NCBI GenBank assembly: GCA_026120185.1 | Contig: JANUWF010002361.1 | Location: 62,001 to 126,000 of the forward strand | Direction of reading: 5' to 3' | DNA from: Voacanga thouarsii | Lineage: Eukaryota; Streptophyta; Magnoliopsida; Gentianales; Apocynaceae | Length of the DNA: 64,000 nt | Shown here: positions 23,704 to 34,418 of the stretch, piece by piece | Layout: the number at the start of each line of letters is the position of its first letter | Numbering within the stretch: the stretch's first letter is position 1 | The notes under the pieces: generated by a model | Seen by the model: only the letters and a program-made list of their open reading frames with translations | What the model was told of the DNA's origin: nothing | The model's database searches: none | Program-made: the position numbers and the translations under genes

Positions 23704-24535
23704 GTATTTATCTCCATCATAAACATACCTGGAGAAGAAGTATAAGTGCTTGTAAGCTTCTCATTCTGCTTCTTGTCCTTAATGTCTCCAAGTAGGCTTG
23801 CAGTTGCGCCTCCAATGACCCATCTTCCCACAGTGATGGCATATGCCCTTGGTAGCTGTGTCCTTCTTGTTCACACTACCTTTGGGCTTTATGGGAGCCT
23901 TCTTCTTTTCTTTCGAATTTTCTTCTTAGAAGAGGAAGATTCTACCATTAAAACTACATTGGAATCCTTCTTCATGGAGGACTCTGCAGTTTTGAGAAGA
24001 TTGATTAACTCAGGAATAGTGGATTCAATCTTGTTCATCTGATAGTTAATCACAAATTGTGATAAACTATTAGGCAAAGATTGTAGAATTAAGTCAACGC
24101 TTAAGTCATGATCCATTGCAAACCCAAGAGATCCAAGCTTCTCTATTAAGCCCAGCATTTTTAGCCCATGAGTGGCCACAAAAGAACTCTCTGCCATTTT
24201 GCAACGGAATAGTTGCTTCGAGATCTCATATCTCTCAGTTCTGGCTTAGGCATCAAACAATTTTCGAAGATGTAGTATGATCGATTGAGCATCCATATGC
24301 TCATGCTGTTTTTGCAACTCGGGAATCATGGATGCTAGCATAATACATGATACTGTATCACTATCTTCCTTGTGCCTCTTGTGGACAACATGCTCATCAG
24401 CATGATCATCTTGAGCTGGTGGTGGCAGAATAGAAGCATCTAGCACGTAGATCAACTTTTTCGATTTGAGAACGATTCTCAAATTTCTATACCAGTTGAG
24501 ATAGTTTGATTTGGTTAACTTTTTGGTTTACTAGA
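23704..24535 (-). pseudogene. Copia 2 gag
   Basis: Frame 24482-24246 has MRIVLKSKKLIYVLDA, DTVSCIMLASMIPELQKQHEHMDA and ILHLRKLFDA. Frame 24197-23889 has MAESSFVATHGLKMLGLIEKLG, SVDLILQSLPNSLSQFVINY and STIPELINLLKTAE. An intact CCHC knuckle, CHHCGKMGHWRRNC, is encoded at 23800-23841. This is the capsid/nucleocapsid part of a copia polyprotein. A stop after LFDA and a frameshift before the knuckle break it. Solo LTR D cuts it just before the protease region. Confidence 0.87.
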
Positions 24536-26368
24536 TGCTACATAAGTTTAAGTTTGTTGACATGATGCAAGTGACCAAGATGTAAAGATAAAGAGCATTA
24601 GCTACTTGTATATGCACGTGACATGCAAATAATTAGGACTTTAATTAAACGAATTTTTACTCCACTATTTTACTCAAACCAATAGCCTTCACTATTGATT
24701 TGAGAAAGCCTGTTGGAAGCTTTCCTAGTGGACCGGTATCCAAATTCCTCAAGAATAACCTTGGGTTTGCCCAACAAGCCATCCTTGAGTCCATTGGTAG
24801 GTATCTAATACTAATTACATCGTATATAACTACCGGATCATTAGGTGATTAACAACTTTTAATCTTAAAGCCTTTTGGGCAACCCTAACTTTTCCTCTAA
24901 ATTTTTTTATACTTGAGTTTGCCCAACCGGGATAAAGAATTTAGTTAAACCCAACCTATTAATTAGGAATTTAATTCCAAAATAATTTAATTTCATAGCT
25001 TGAACATGCCCAATGTCAAGTAGGCTTAGGTTTGACCAACAACCTGGTCTTGAAAAAGGACTCTCATTCTTACTATATTAACGGAAGGAATTAGGTTTGC
25101 TATTAATTGAGGAATTTGTTCCTTTTAGTGATTTCGTTGAATGACATGTATAAAAATCAATAAATCACATAATTGATAATCATGGTAATAAAGCGATTAC
25201 ATGGTATGGTTATGGACTTTATCCTAAATTAATTTCTTTGAGCCATAAAAGAAATTAATATAGTTAACCCTATGTGTTCATGCATGATTTAAGATGAAGG
25301 TCTTACCTTCTCGCCTTGTTTTGGTTGCCATATCCAAAATAGAATAATTCTACTCCTATCTAACCAATGTAAACTAATTACATAATTTCCTAAAGAGAGA
25401 AAACCTCGATTTACATTCGAGGAGAGTTAAATGAGAAGAGAATTACACAATAATTCTAGAGAAGGCAGGACACGCAGGCCCTATTTCATAAAAACCAAAA
25501 CTGTAACATGCATGAATAGATATAATTGGTTTTAGTCCATAACCATCCACCATGCCATTAACTATGCTTAAACAAAATAAACATATACTTTTATTATTCC
25601 AAAATCACAATTTTGGAAAAATATTACAAATTCTAAAATCACCATTTTAGAAATATATACTAATTTTAGATTTTCAAAATTATTATTTTCAAAAACACAA
25701 TTGTTTATCTAAAAACCAAATCTGAGAAAATTCTTTTGGGTCTTATCACTCATCAAAGGAGATTTTTCCCTTTCAAAATTCTATTCCAGAATTTTTTTTT
25801 TTAAAATAGTAGGATCATGCAAAACAGAGTAGAACTGGCGTCGGTTTGGAAGCCGGCGCTGGCGTCGGCTGTGTTTTGATTGTTTTAGGAAAAACTTTCC
25901 AGAAATGATTTCTGGATGTTCACGAAATAGCATGGAGCCGGCACCGGCTGTAGTCAAGAACAATGGCGGTGATTTTGAAAATTTTTCAGAAACAATTTCT
26001 GGTGCCCTAATCTTCTACAACAGATTAGTGAGAACAATTCTCAACAGAATTTTCTATTTTGAAGCTTAAAACAACAACCAATTTGTTAGTTTAAACAAAA
26101 CCAAAATAGAAAATTAAAATGAAATGGAAGGCAACAACCATGTTGTAAGAAAACGTTTTTTTGCAGAAAATTATCAGCAACTAAAGAAAGCATCTTTCGA
26201 AATACGCTGTGACTTTTACACAATCATATTGTTCTATGGACCTAACCCACAGCGCTTGAAACAATTTCGACTTGAGTGAAAACGATTTTCACAGCAAACA
26301 AAGATAAACATGAATACATAAAAATAGTTTTTCATGCCAAAACAATGTCTGCGGACTACACATAGCAT
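24536..26368 (-). other. Copia 2 5' leader, noncoding
   Basis: About 1.8 kb lies between gag and PBS with no conserved coding frame. It is AT-rich apart from the GC-rich cluster at 25835-26000. It is co-linear with the copia 3 leader (46679-48498); for example, 'gttggaagctttcctagtggacc' type blocks occur at 24712 and 46828. Confidence 0.75.
25835..26005. repeat. GC-rich hairpin cluster in copia 2 leader
   Basis: CTGGCGTCGG is repeated at about 25835 and 25859. AGCCGG(ca)CCGGCT at 25936-25949 has perfect 6-bp arms. CCAGAAAT(g)ATTTCTGG at about 25891-25907 has perfect 8-bp arms, and CAGAAA(caa)TTTCTG lies near 25988. The distance to the PBS is about 420-535 nt for the GC-rich core. Confidence 0.8.
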
Positions 26369-26382
26369 GGCTCTAAAACCAC
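26369..26382 (-). other. Copia 2 primer-binding site (degenerate)
   Basis: The minus strand after the LTR end reads gtggttttagagcc. It resembles the initiator-Met tRNA site TGGTATCAGAGC used by most plant copias, with changes. Confidence 0.65.
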
Positions 26383-28105
26383 TGTTGGGTATCTCTCACG
26401 CATATCAGAGTGGCTTAGCAGAAATTAAATCGAGATACCATCCCAGGACCCGCATATGTGTGGAAAACAAGACATAAATAGATCAAAGATAACAGCCTTT
26501 TACCTTTGTTTGATTGTCCGAAGAACAAAAGTTTTCTTCTTCAAGTCGAGGCGCGATCCAGCAATCCTCTTGATCCAACTTCACAAGAGGTGAACGTCTA
26601 ACCACTATAATCACAGTGTGTGATTATCTCTAATAGTAATCCACACTGAGGATACACTCAAGCACGAAGTTTTCTGTGCTAGCAAAAGAACTAAGTGGCG
26701 GCTAGGGCTTAGGTTGCAAGAACCACGAGAGAGAGAGAGAGAGAAGAGAGAATGATTTCGTGTGTCGGTTTTTGGTGTCACGCCACACTATGGTTTCGTG
26801 TATCTCATCTATATGTTACACGAAAATCCCCTACCAAAACTGAGAATTCTAATCCTATTAGAATTCCCCAATTGTAATTGGAAACATCAAGTTCTCACAA
26901 TTACAACTTAGACCACAAATTATAACTAATTATAATTTGTCCACAACAACTTCTCTTTCTTTCAATTAACCCCACTATGTTATCAAATAACATCTTGAGT
27001 ATATAATCCTCGATTGTGTGTGACCTATTAGGTTTCCCAGTCAATTGGTAGCGAACATGAATTAATCCAAACGTCTTCGAGATTAATAATCCATAATTAA
27101 TTAGAATTAATCCTATTAATTCTAATCAGGATTGGTTTATTAATTCATGAATTAATAAACCCATGTTCCCAGATCATGAGCGGTATCTAGTAACACATCA
27201 TGACCACCCAAGAATCCAAGAATTCAAGTGGTTTGACATAAACCCTTCAGTAACAAACTTCAGTGCTGTTAACTTCTTTCACCATGCAATATCTCATTTA
27301 GTTTGGAGTACGGAATTAGTGCCAACTCCCTCCAGAATTAATTTTGGCCCGAATACAATAGTACTTGTACCAGAAACCCACTATTCTAAATGTGTATCAA
27401 TTGAAACTATTTTCAATACACAATCGCCTTGGCCAAGGACTTCTCGAGTAGCAATTCGTACAAGTGGCCGTGAGATATTCGCCCCTACTATTAGGAGTGC
27501 TGAATCCTTTATTGACCCTCTCAACTACTTTTGTTTACCTCACAATATACCAAATATCCATCCCATAAGCAGCCCTCGATCAAGCTCCGAAGATTATAAT
27601 CAAAGTACAATGCTCAGCAAACAATGTACTTTGGAGATCTCAAGTCTAAGTATACTTGCATATTTGCTATATTGAGATTATATCACTGGCACTAAATAGT
27701 TATCCATATAATTATCTCACAGCTAGGTCTTCCAATGAACTTGTTCCATTAACAGGCATTCATATGTTAACCTTTAGTATCTCAATACTCATGGATATGA
27801 GAACTACCGCCTGATCAAATCAGGAGTCTAACACATGCTGGTCTTAATGCATTATTGATGTGCTGTCTTATTAATACTTCATCTAGGAACTATTGAAGTA
27901 CTAACACTATACAATATAGTAGGAATCTCATATCATGATCTGTATCATGATTTCCTTAATACAGTGTTGTACTAGTGACTTTATCTAATAGTTATATTAC
28001 TTAAAAGTAAACAAAAGAAAATGTAAGATAAATAATGCCTTTTATTAAAATAAAATGTGTCATATACAATGTACAAGTGATTGCTTCTAGGGCACAATAC
28101 TAACA
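26383..28105 (-). mobile_element. Copia 2 5' LTR
   Basis: This is an intact 1723-bp LTR, tgttgggtatctc...caatactaaca. It contains two strong AT-rich palindromes (27100-27126 and 27134-27161) and a minus-strand TATA-like motif near 26808-26818, similar to the copia 3 LTR. The reading frame 27163-27675 has no domain and is not supported. Confidence 0.92.
27100..27161. repeat. Twin AT-rich palindromes in copia 2 LTR
   Basis: ATTAGAATTAAT (27100-27111) and ATTAATTCTAAT (27115-27126) form 12-bp arms with a 3-nt loop. The segment 27134-27161 is a perfect 28-bp palindrome with arms of 14 (ggtttattaattca). The other copia 2 LTR (about 11732-11760) and the solo copy (about 53772-53799) keep the second palindrome nearly intact. 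Copia 3 LTRs have a weaker version. Confidence 0.85.
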
Positions 28106-28600
28106 GTTAACTTAAAATAAAAATATGAATCAGACAGAGTTTCAAGAGCAATATCAATTTGGCTCTCAGGATCTATCATTGCGCCTAGAATGATGCCCCC
28201 TCAGCCATCCTAGTGTTCGTGATTACCCTAAGAGCTTCCTAATTTGTGGCCTGGCTCTTGTCAGCAAATATGGTACGCAATGACAAATCCATGTCGTACA
28301 TAGTAGCCATGTACTCATGCTTAGATTGGAGCATACTGGACATAGAAGCCAATATATTACACTTAGCCATCTTATCAACTTTCTTCCATGCCTTTTTGAC
28401 CTCTCACTCCTGATAAGTTGATTCTTCCCCAGTCTTAGGATAGGAATCCGTAAGACCATACTTGTACTCCTCGGCAGTGAGTACTATGTTTAGGTTCCTC
28501 GTCTAGTCCATATAATTTAGGCCTGTCAACTTATTCTCCTTGTGAATGATTGACGATAGACTGAAGCCAAACAATTATGAAATGATGCGAAAAAACATTC
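28106..28600 (-). pseudogene. Copia 1 gag, N-terminal part
   Basis: Minus-strand translation across frames gives NKLTGLNYMD near 28530, NLNIVLTAEEYKYGLTDSYP, VKKAWKKVDKMAKCNILASM, SSMLQSKHEYMATMYDMDLSL and, next to the break, SQIDIALETLSDSY. The last part continues at 10981 into KLDMNLTELMKE after removal of copia 2 and one TSD copy. There are stops after 'STYQE' and 'GASF'. It matches copia 4 gag and is a different gag type from that of copias 2 and 3. Confidence 0.8.
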
Positions 28601-30194
28601 ATTTAGTTTGCAAGAAATAAAAATGCACATTGTTTATATTATTTCTTTGATAACATATAACTCTTAAAACCATTAACAATAATACAAATAGTTTAGCTCT
28701 TAAAAAAGCTAACATAGCTTCGTAGGAAGATTAATAGCATTCTAAGTTAAGTGTATAACCATCATGAATCAAAACTTCCTAAATAGGTAATGGTCTAAAA
28801 AAAGTTCCACCGATAGGATGGCAGCTGATTCAAACCACCTATGAGCAATCTAGTGCTAAAAACCTCCAACGTCGGTTGGTCAATCCTAGTAAGTACCCTA
28901 GGCTTTTAATTTTACTCTTCTGTTAGTTCTAGATACTTGTGGAAATCCATCCTATAGGGGGTCATGCTCAAAATGACACGAGAAAATCCACTATCTCTAA
29001 TGAGAGTTGTAATGGAATCCATGAGGTCATTGGAACCCCTCTCCCACTTAATCTTTAATTGAAAATAGAGTTTTAGTCCCATAAATGTTTTCTATAATTT
29101 TATGGTTTCATAAACTTTAGTAAAAAACTAAAATTCAATATTATTCTCTATATCAAGGATTAAATTCTTTGAGAGAATAAACCATGAATTTATTTTACTA
29201 TTCTAAGTTAATAACCAAGTAAAATTTTATTACATAACCTTAAGTTCAACATTATTCTCTATGTCAAGGATTAAACCCTTTAAGAGAATAAACCATGAAC
29301 TCTTTTATTTTAAAGTTTCTTAGATTAAAACGTTTTATCAAAAACTGTTCTATCTAGTGAGACTTTGGTCTCACAAGAACTTGTGCATTTGATCACAAAA
29401 ATGAAATAAGCATGATAATAAAAGTAAACTTTTTCATGCTCAAACTATTCATTTATACCTAATTGACCAAACAATAGATTAAACATCATAAATTAAAAAT
29501 TAATGATCATGTTTAATCTTAAGGTGGTTCCATCCTTTACTACTCATTTTCATGCAAATTATTTATCCATAGATAAATAAAACTATTGCAGAAAATTAAC
29601 CTCGTACAATGGTTTCAAAATATGGTTACATCAAGAAAAAATTGAGCTATAGAACTTCAGAAATGCTCTTCCTTTTCTTGGACAAAATTGCGTGCATCTG
29701 CCTCTAGGCAGAGTGGACCTGACGCCTGTCACCGGGTCTGCTTTGTTTCTCCAAAACTTTTGACTGGGCAGAGTGGACCTGGCGCCTGATCCGATCTGGC
29801 CACCTAGTGTCTGGTCTGTTTTGGAGTTCGTCAATTTAAAAAAAAAAAAATTATTTTTCAACCATTTTTTGCCCTGCAATAATTCCAGCAATCACATTCT
29901 TCAGTCCCCAAAATTTACAGGTTAAAAGAAATGCAAAACTAGGCATAAAAACATACCTTTACAAGTGCCTATGCCTCTAACCATGAGGCGTACAACGAAT
30001 CTACTTAAAATCAAGAAAAACGATAGGAAAACCAATATATGAGGAGTCATATGCCTCTAACCGCGAGGCGTACATGAACTCTAGAAACCAATGTATGAGG
30101 GGTCATATAAACTCACAAACAATTCATTTTTAATAATAAAGAAATCGTATTTTCCAGTTTTTAACCCTAGTACATGCTTCTAGAACAAAACCAT
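28601..30194 (-). other. Copia 1 5' leader, noncoding
   Basis: About 1.6 kb of AT-rich DNA between gag and PBS. Two near-repeats of 'ttattctctatatcaaggattaaat' type sequence occur at about 29139 and 29252. The GC-rich cluster is at 29696-29825. A second small duplication, 'atgcctctaaccatgaggcgtac' against 'atgcctctaaccgcgaggcgtac', lies at 29970 and 30050. No coding signature. Confidence 0.75.
29696..29825. repeat. GC-rich tandem/hairpin cluster in copia 1 leader
   Basis: GCAGAGTGGACCTG(A/G)CGCCTG occurs at 29708 and 29768, a 60-bp period. CTGCCT(ct)AGGCAG is a perfect 6-bp hairpin near 29699. The distance to the PBS is about 375-500 nt. A 12-13 A run lies next to it at about 29838. Confidence 0.8.
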
Positions 30195-30207
30195 GTCTCT
30201 GATACCA
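30195..30207 (-). other. Copia 1 primer-binding site
   Basis: The minus strand TGGTATCAGAGAC lies 2 bp from the LTR end. It matches the initiator-Met tRNA 3' end complement TGGTATCAGAGC for 11 bases. Confidence 0.85.
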
Positions 30208-31957
30208 TTTGAAGGATCAAAACAGAAAACATCAAAGAAAGCGCAATAGAAAATTTTTCAATTTTTTAAGGCACCTCTAGGAGAGAGTACTTACTTTTCT
30301 TTATTGGTCACGGATTAACTAACAAGGGGCCGAGTAGTAATGGAACTTACGTTTGAAGGGGAGAAAGAGGCACCTGCAGTTCGATCGGTATTCCCACTAA
30401 TCTTCTACTCTTACGCATCAAGCATCTCCAAGCTTCCTCTCTTCGTCCTTCAGAGCATGACTCTACCTTGCTCTTAGGTTAGCTTGGTAAAAGCTCCTTC
30501 TTTGGATAATTAAGATACTCTCCAAGAGAGAAAGAGGAGAAGAATGTGGAATAGAGAATAAGAGAGGGAGACGGCACACCAGAGAGAATAAGGAAAAATT
30601 AATGTCGTTATTTTTTTTCTCTTCTCCTTTCCTCTTAATTTTGGCCAACCTTAGGGCTTCCTCAAGCCCTAATAGCCGAAATCATGAAGCCCTAATAGGC
30701 TTTGTGCTGTGCTCATAAATCAGTCCAAGACTGTCTCAATCCTCTTAATTAATTTTCTTTTTTGTACTTCATTAGATACTTAAGACTAATTAATTAATTC
30801 TAATTGGACCTGAATATATGTCAACATATATCAGCCAAATTAATTAATTTATTCTAGTCCAATTCTCTTAATTAATTAATTATTTTTTTGTACCTTATAA
30901 AAATCCAAGACTAATTAATTAATTCTAATTGGACTCTTAGAATAAATTTTATTCTTTTTCATAAAATTATCCATTAAACCCAGATTGTGTCTAAATAACA
31001 CCAAGGTAACTTGAGCTACTCCGGGGACCAAGCAACATATTATTCATGGCTACTAAAAATGACCAAAATGCCCTTACTATTAAATAGCTGCATTTTACCA
31101 TTTCAAATATTCTCATTTATCATCATATGAAAATATTAACTCCAAGAATAATATTACTACAGCAATGTCTTCGACCTACAGGTAAAATAACGAAAATACC
31201 CCTCTATGTAACACCCATCAATAAGACAGGAAAAATATACTAACACCTATCCCAAAGACATCTACCATTTTTAGATCTCTACTGTGATAATCCATGACTC
31301 AATTTAATGTACTTGCTCATCATTGGAAGCTACCTAAAAGCACACATTCTAATGTCACGTTTCCAGGTCCCTGGATCATTAGATTATCCCAGATAATCAC
31401 AACAGGGTGATTTAACTTCACTAAGTGAAGTATAAAAACTCTATTGCTTGAGTCTGTCTAAACTAACTAGGGTAATACACACAACATACAAGGATATTGA
31501 TCTCACAAAAGAAATCTCATCGAACATATATCAAAGTATAAAACCCTAACTTCGCCAAACCACTAACTCATACTCAAGTATGAAGGTATTCGTCCACGTT
31601 ATAGCAATAATAGTCTAGTCTCTATAATTATAATACTTTAATAGATACCACTACTACAGGTCCAGTTCTATGCATTCAAAATATACTTACGCCAATGATG
31701 TGAGTGAACTTGTGAAACCCCAATCGAAACCCACCCTTAGAGTAAGGGGGTTGGGATGCATATCATATTTTATTGCATGTTTAAATATGTTTTTATATGA
31801 TTTTATGTGCTTTGGATTTGTGATTTATAGTCTCGAGGGCTTAATTATGTTTATTGGGTAAGAAGGGCAAATTGGTAATTTTTTCTTGAGGTGAAAATAG
31901 GGAGATAGCTTGACGATTAAATAGGAAAAATATTTGGGAGAGGAAATAAGAACAAGA

Positions 31958-32030
31958 GTTGATATGATTTAGTGGTTAGAGCTTTGGAATTAATTCTTGA
32001 GGTCTTAGGTTCAAATTCCATCATTTGAGT
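31958..32030 (+). other. tRNA-like module with A and B boxes in LTR B
   Basis: TGATTTAGTGG (31965-31975) has one mismatch to the A box. GGTTCAAATTC (32008-32018) is the B box. Spacing is 43 nt, and the module is 254 bp from the LTR start, as in A and C. Confidence 0.6.
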
Positions 32031-33617
32031 TTTAGCATGATTAAATTTTATTTTGGTGTAGGAAGGCTATATTTTTTGCCTTGTATGCTTTAGGGAAGAG
32101 TAGAGGTGTTGTCCTAGGAGATACATGATAGGAGTATCCTAATCCTACTCTTGTGCCCTATAAAAATTTCTAAGGGAATTCATAATCTTCTTGATTCTTA
32201 GTTTTTCTTACTTCTCAATTTCCTAAGTTGTTCAATTTATTCAAGCCAATTTCATTCTAAAAAAATTCCAAGAAAATGATGTGGCTTTGAAGGTTCAAAA
32301 TGTCTAATTGTAAGACATCTTATGGACCAAAAATGTGTAGGAGTTGGGGAAGGTTCCCAAGGAAATTAATCCACATAGTGAACCTTCAAAACTTTAATCT
32401 AGCTATGTTTATTTTCCTTCATATAGTGATTTGAAAATTTTCCATTTTCTTGTGCCTTTAAGGTGGTGAAATTTCCAGCCATCATTCCCTCCCAAATTCT
32501 GCCAGAAAATGGTCCTCTTGACTAGCTTAAAATCTGAAATTTTCTGGCCATTTTCGGATTGCACAAATGCTGTGCAAAACCAGAAAATTTTTTGGGCAAA
32601 ATCGCAGCATAAGTGAGCTTAAACCAAGCTGTTTTCTTCTAGTTTTTCTCCAGCACCTTAGCCACATTTTTCCTCCATAAAGAAGGCTGGAAACCAGCTT
32701 TGAAAGGCCTCTGAAATCCCCTTAAACTCTTCTACAAAATGCCTAAACAATGGCAGAAAATCTGCCCAGAAATTCTTTCCAGCACTTGCGAAAATCCTAT
32801 ACAGAATTTTTCCAGCCTTGCTTCATCTTCAGCCATGTCCAAAATCTTCCTCATCTTTCTGTTCAAACTTCTCTTAAATAGCCATGAACTGAACTCCATT
32901 GTCTTCTCCAGTATTCTACTCGAAAAACCAGTCATGGCTGCCCCCAAAAACTCTCCATCAATTGCTCCAATCAAACCATTGATTGAAATCCAAAATTTCA
33001 GCAATCTATTTTAGCAACCTTCCATGAATTAAACCTTCAACAACCAGAAAATCTCTTCACCATTGTACTCCATATTTTTGGACACCATTAAGCTCTCTTG
33101 AACAGCTTTCATTCCAGCAAAAACCATAGACAAACAACCAGACATTGGAGCTTCCAAAAAGCTCTCCATTGACCAAGATCTTCTCAACATATCTTGTTTC
33201 CAAAATTGATTTCCAAAAATATTCTTTTAGGATTTCAAACAACCAGCTTTCCTTTTTCCTTTAAAATCAGAAAATTTAACTTCCTAAACCCTCCAAATCA
33301 GTTGACCACTCCCTCCTACACAAAATTTCGGCCAGCCCTCTCCCTAATCTCCCTATTCTCTCCAAACCAAGAACACCAAGAACATCTACTGACCCTCCTC
33401 ACGCCTATGACCACTCCGAACCACTCCAATCTTCTCCAAAAACTCCAGATTGCATCTACTCAATCCCTTGAATCCACTTTTGCAATTTTTAACATCAAAC
33501 ACCAAAATCGAAGTCTCTCTTTTGCATCGAAAAACTAGTATTTTTGTGAAAGCTCAAGAACACCTTCAAGGTAAACTTGTTCAATCAACTTCATCCTTAC
33601 TAATCTTTGATCTCTAA

Positions 33618-33620
<3 letters not shown>

Positions 33621-33648
<28 letters not shown>
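33621..33648. repeat. AT microsatellite in LTR B
   Basis: (AT)14. Unit A has only 'aacatatatgtg' at this place, so the tract expanded in B or shrank in A. Confidence 0.9.
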
Positions 33649-33651
<3 letters not shown>

Positions 33652-34382
33652 TAAACATACTAAGGGACTCTTTTCTTCTTTCTCTCTCTCTCTCTCTCTT
33701 GGCCGAATATCCTCTCCCTCTTGGCCGAATGAATCCTTCACCAATGGCCATACTTTCTACATCTCCCTTGGACGGATTTAGTCATCTAGGAGTTAAGATC
33801 CATTCGAAACTCCTTCAAGGTACTCATCAATCAAGTAAGCCTTTTCAACCCTCTTATTAAATTCTAGATTCATGCCTCTAGGATGATATTAGTAGGAGAT
33901 GGATTATGAATAGGATTTGAGCATGTGTTGTTGTGATGAGTACATGTTGAAGCATGAATAAATTTGTGTATATGATGGAGATGGGATTGATGCATGAGTT
34001 GATTGTCTTGGTTGATTGTATGGTGTTTTTAGGGTTTAATGCAAGTCTCCATGTCGTGAGCGGTATTCGTGATCAAGCATGTTAGAGATTATGTTACCTT
34101 TGGTGAATATGATTTATATTCATATATGATTGATAGAACCATGACTATGTTTATGCTAGTAGAGGTTGAATCATGCCTTGGTAAATTTAGATCTATGCAT
34201 TTATTCATGATTTGGATGATTTGATGAATAGGAGTAGAATATATGTTCATGATTGTGGTTGGCAATAGAAATATGATCATGACCTAGTTGTCCATAAGCT
34301 AATTTTATTTCACCAATAAAATTGTTTAATGCTATGATTATTCTAGTAAATTTCGAAAACCCTAGGAAAGGTGGATTTAGAC

Positions 34383-34385
<3 letters not shown>

Positions 34386-34415
<30 letters not shown>
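34386..34415. repeat. Second AT microsatellite in LTR B
   Basis: (AT)n in the position of the AT/GT tract at 15068-15127 of unit A. Confidence 0.9.

Positions 34416-34418
<3 letters not shown>

Larger units (their letters stand above)
10982..28105 (-). mobile_element. Copia 2: full-length Ty1/copia inside copia 1, carrying solo LTRs A and D
   Basis: The TSD is perfect: GTTAA at 10977-10981 and 28106-28110. The LTRs begin tgttgggtatc and end actaata/actaaca. The 3' LTR is 10982-17475 (split by A, about 1718 bp without it) and the 5' LTR is 26383-28105 (1723 bp). The PPT, RNase H, RT, integrase, protease region, gag, leader and PBS follow in the expected minus-strand order. D splits the protease region from gag. 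Net size is about 9.0 kb. By eye the first 250 bp of the two LTRs differ at roughly 6-7% of positions. Confidence 0.93.

Noticed and set aside
27163..27675. Open frame of 170 codons in the copia 2 5' LTR
   Set aside because: The aligned stretches of the other copia 2 LTR and the solo LTR do not keep it open, and no domain is visible.
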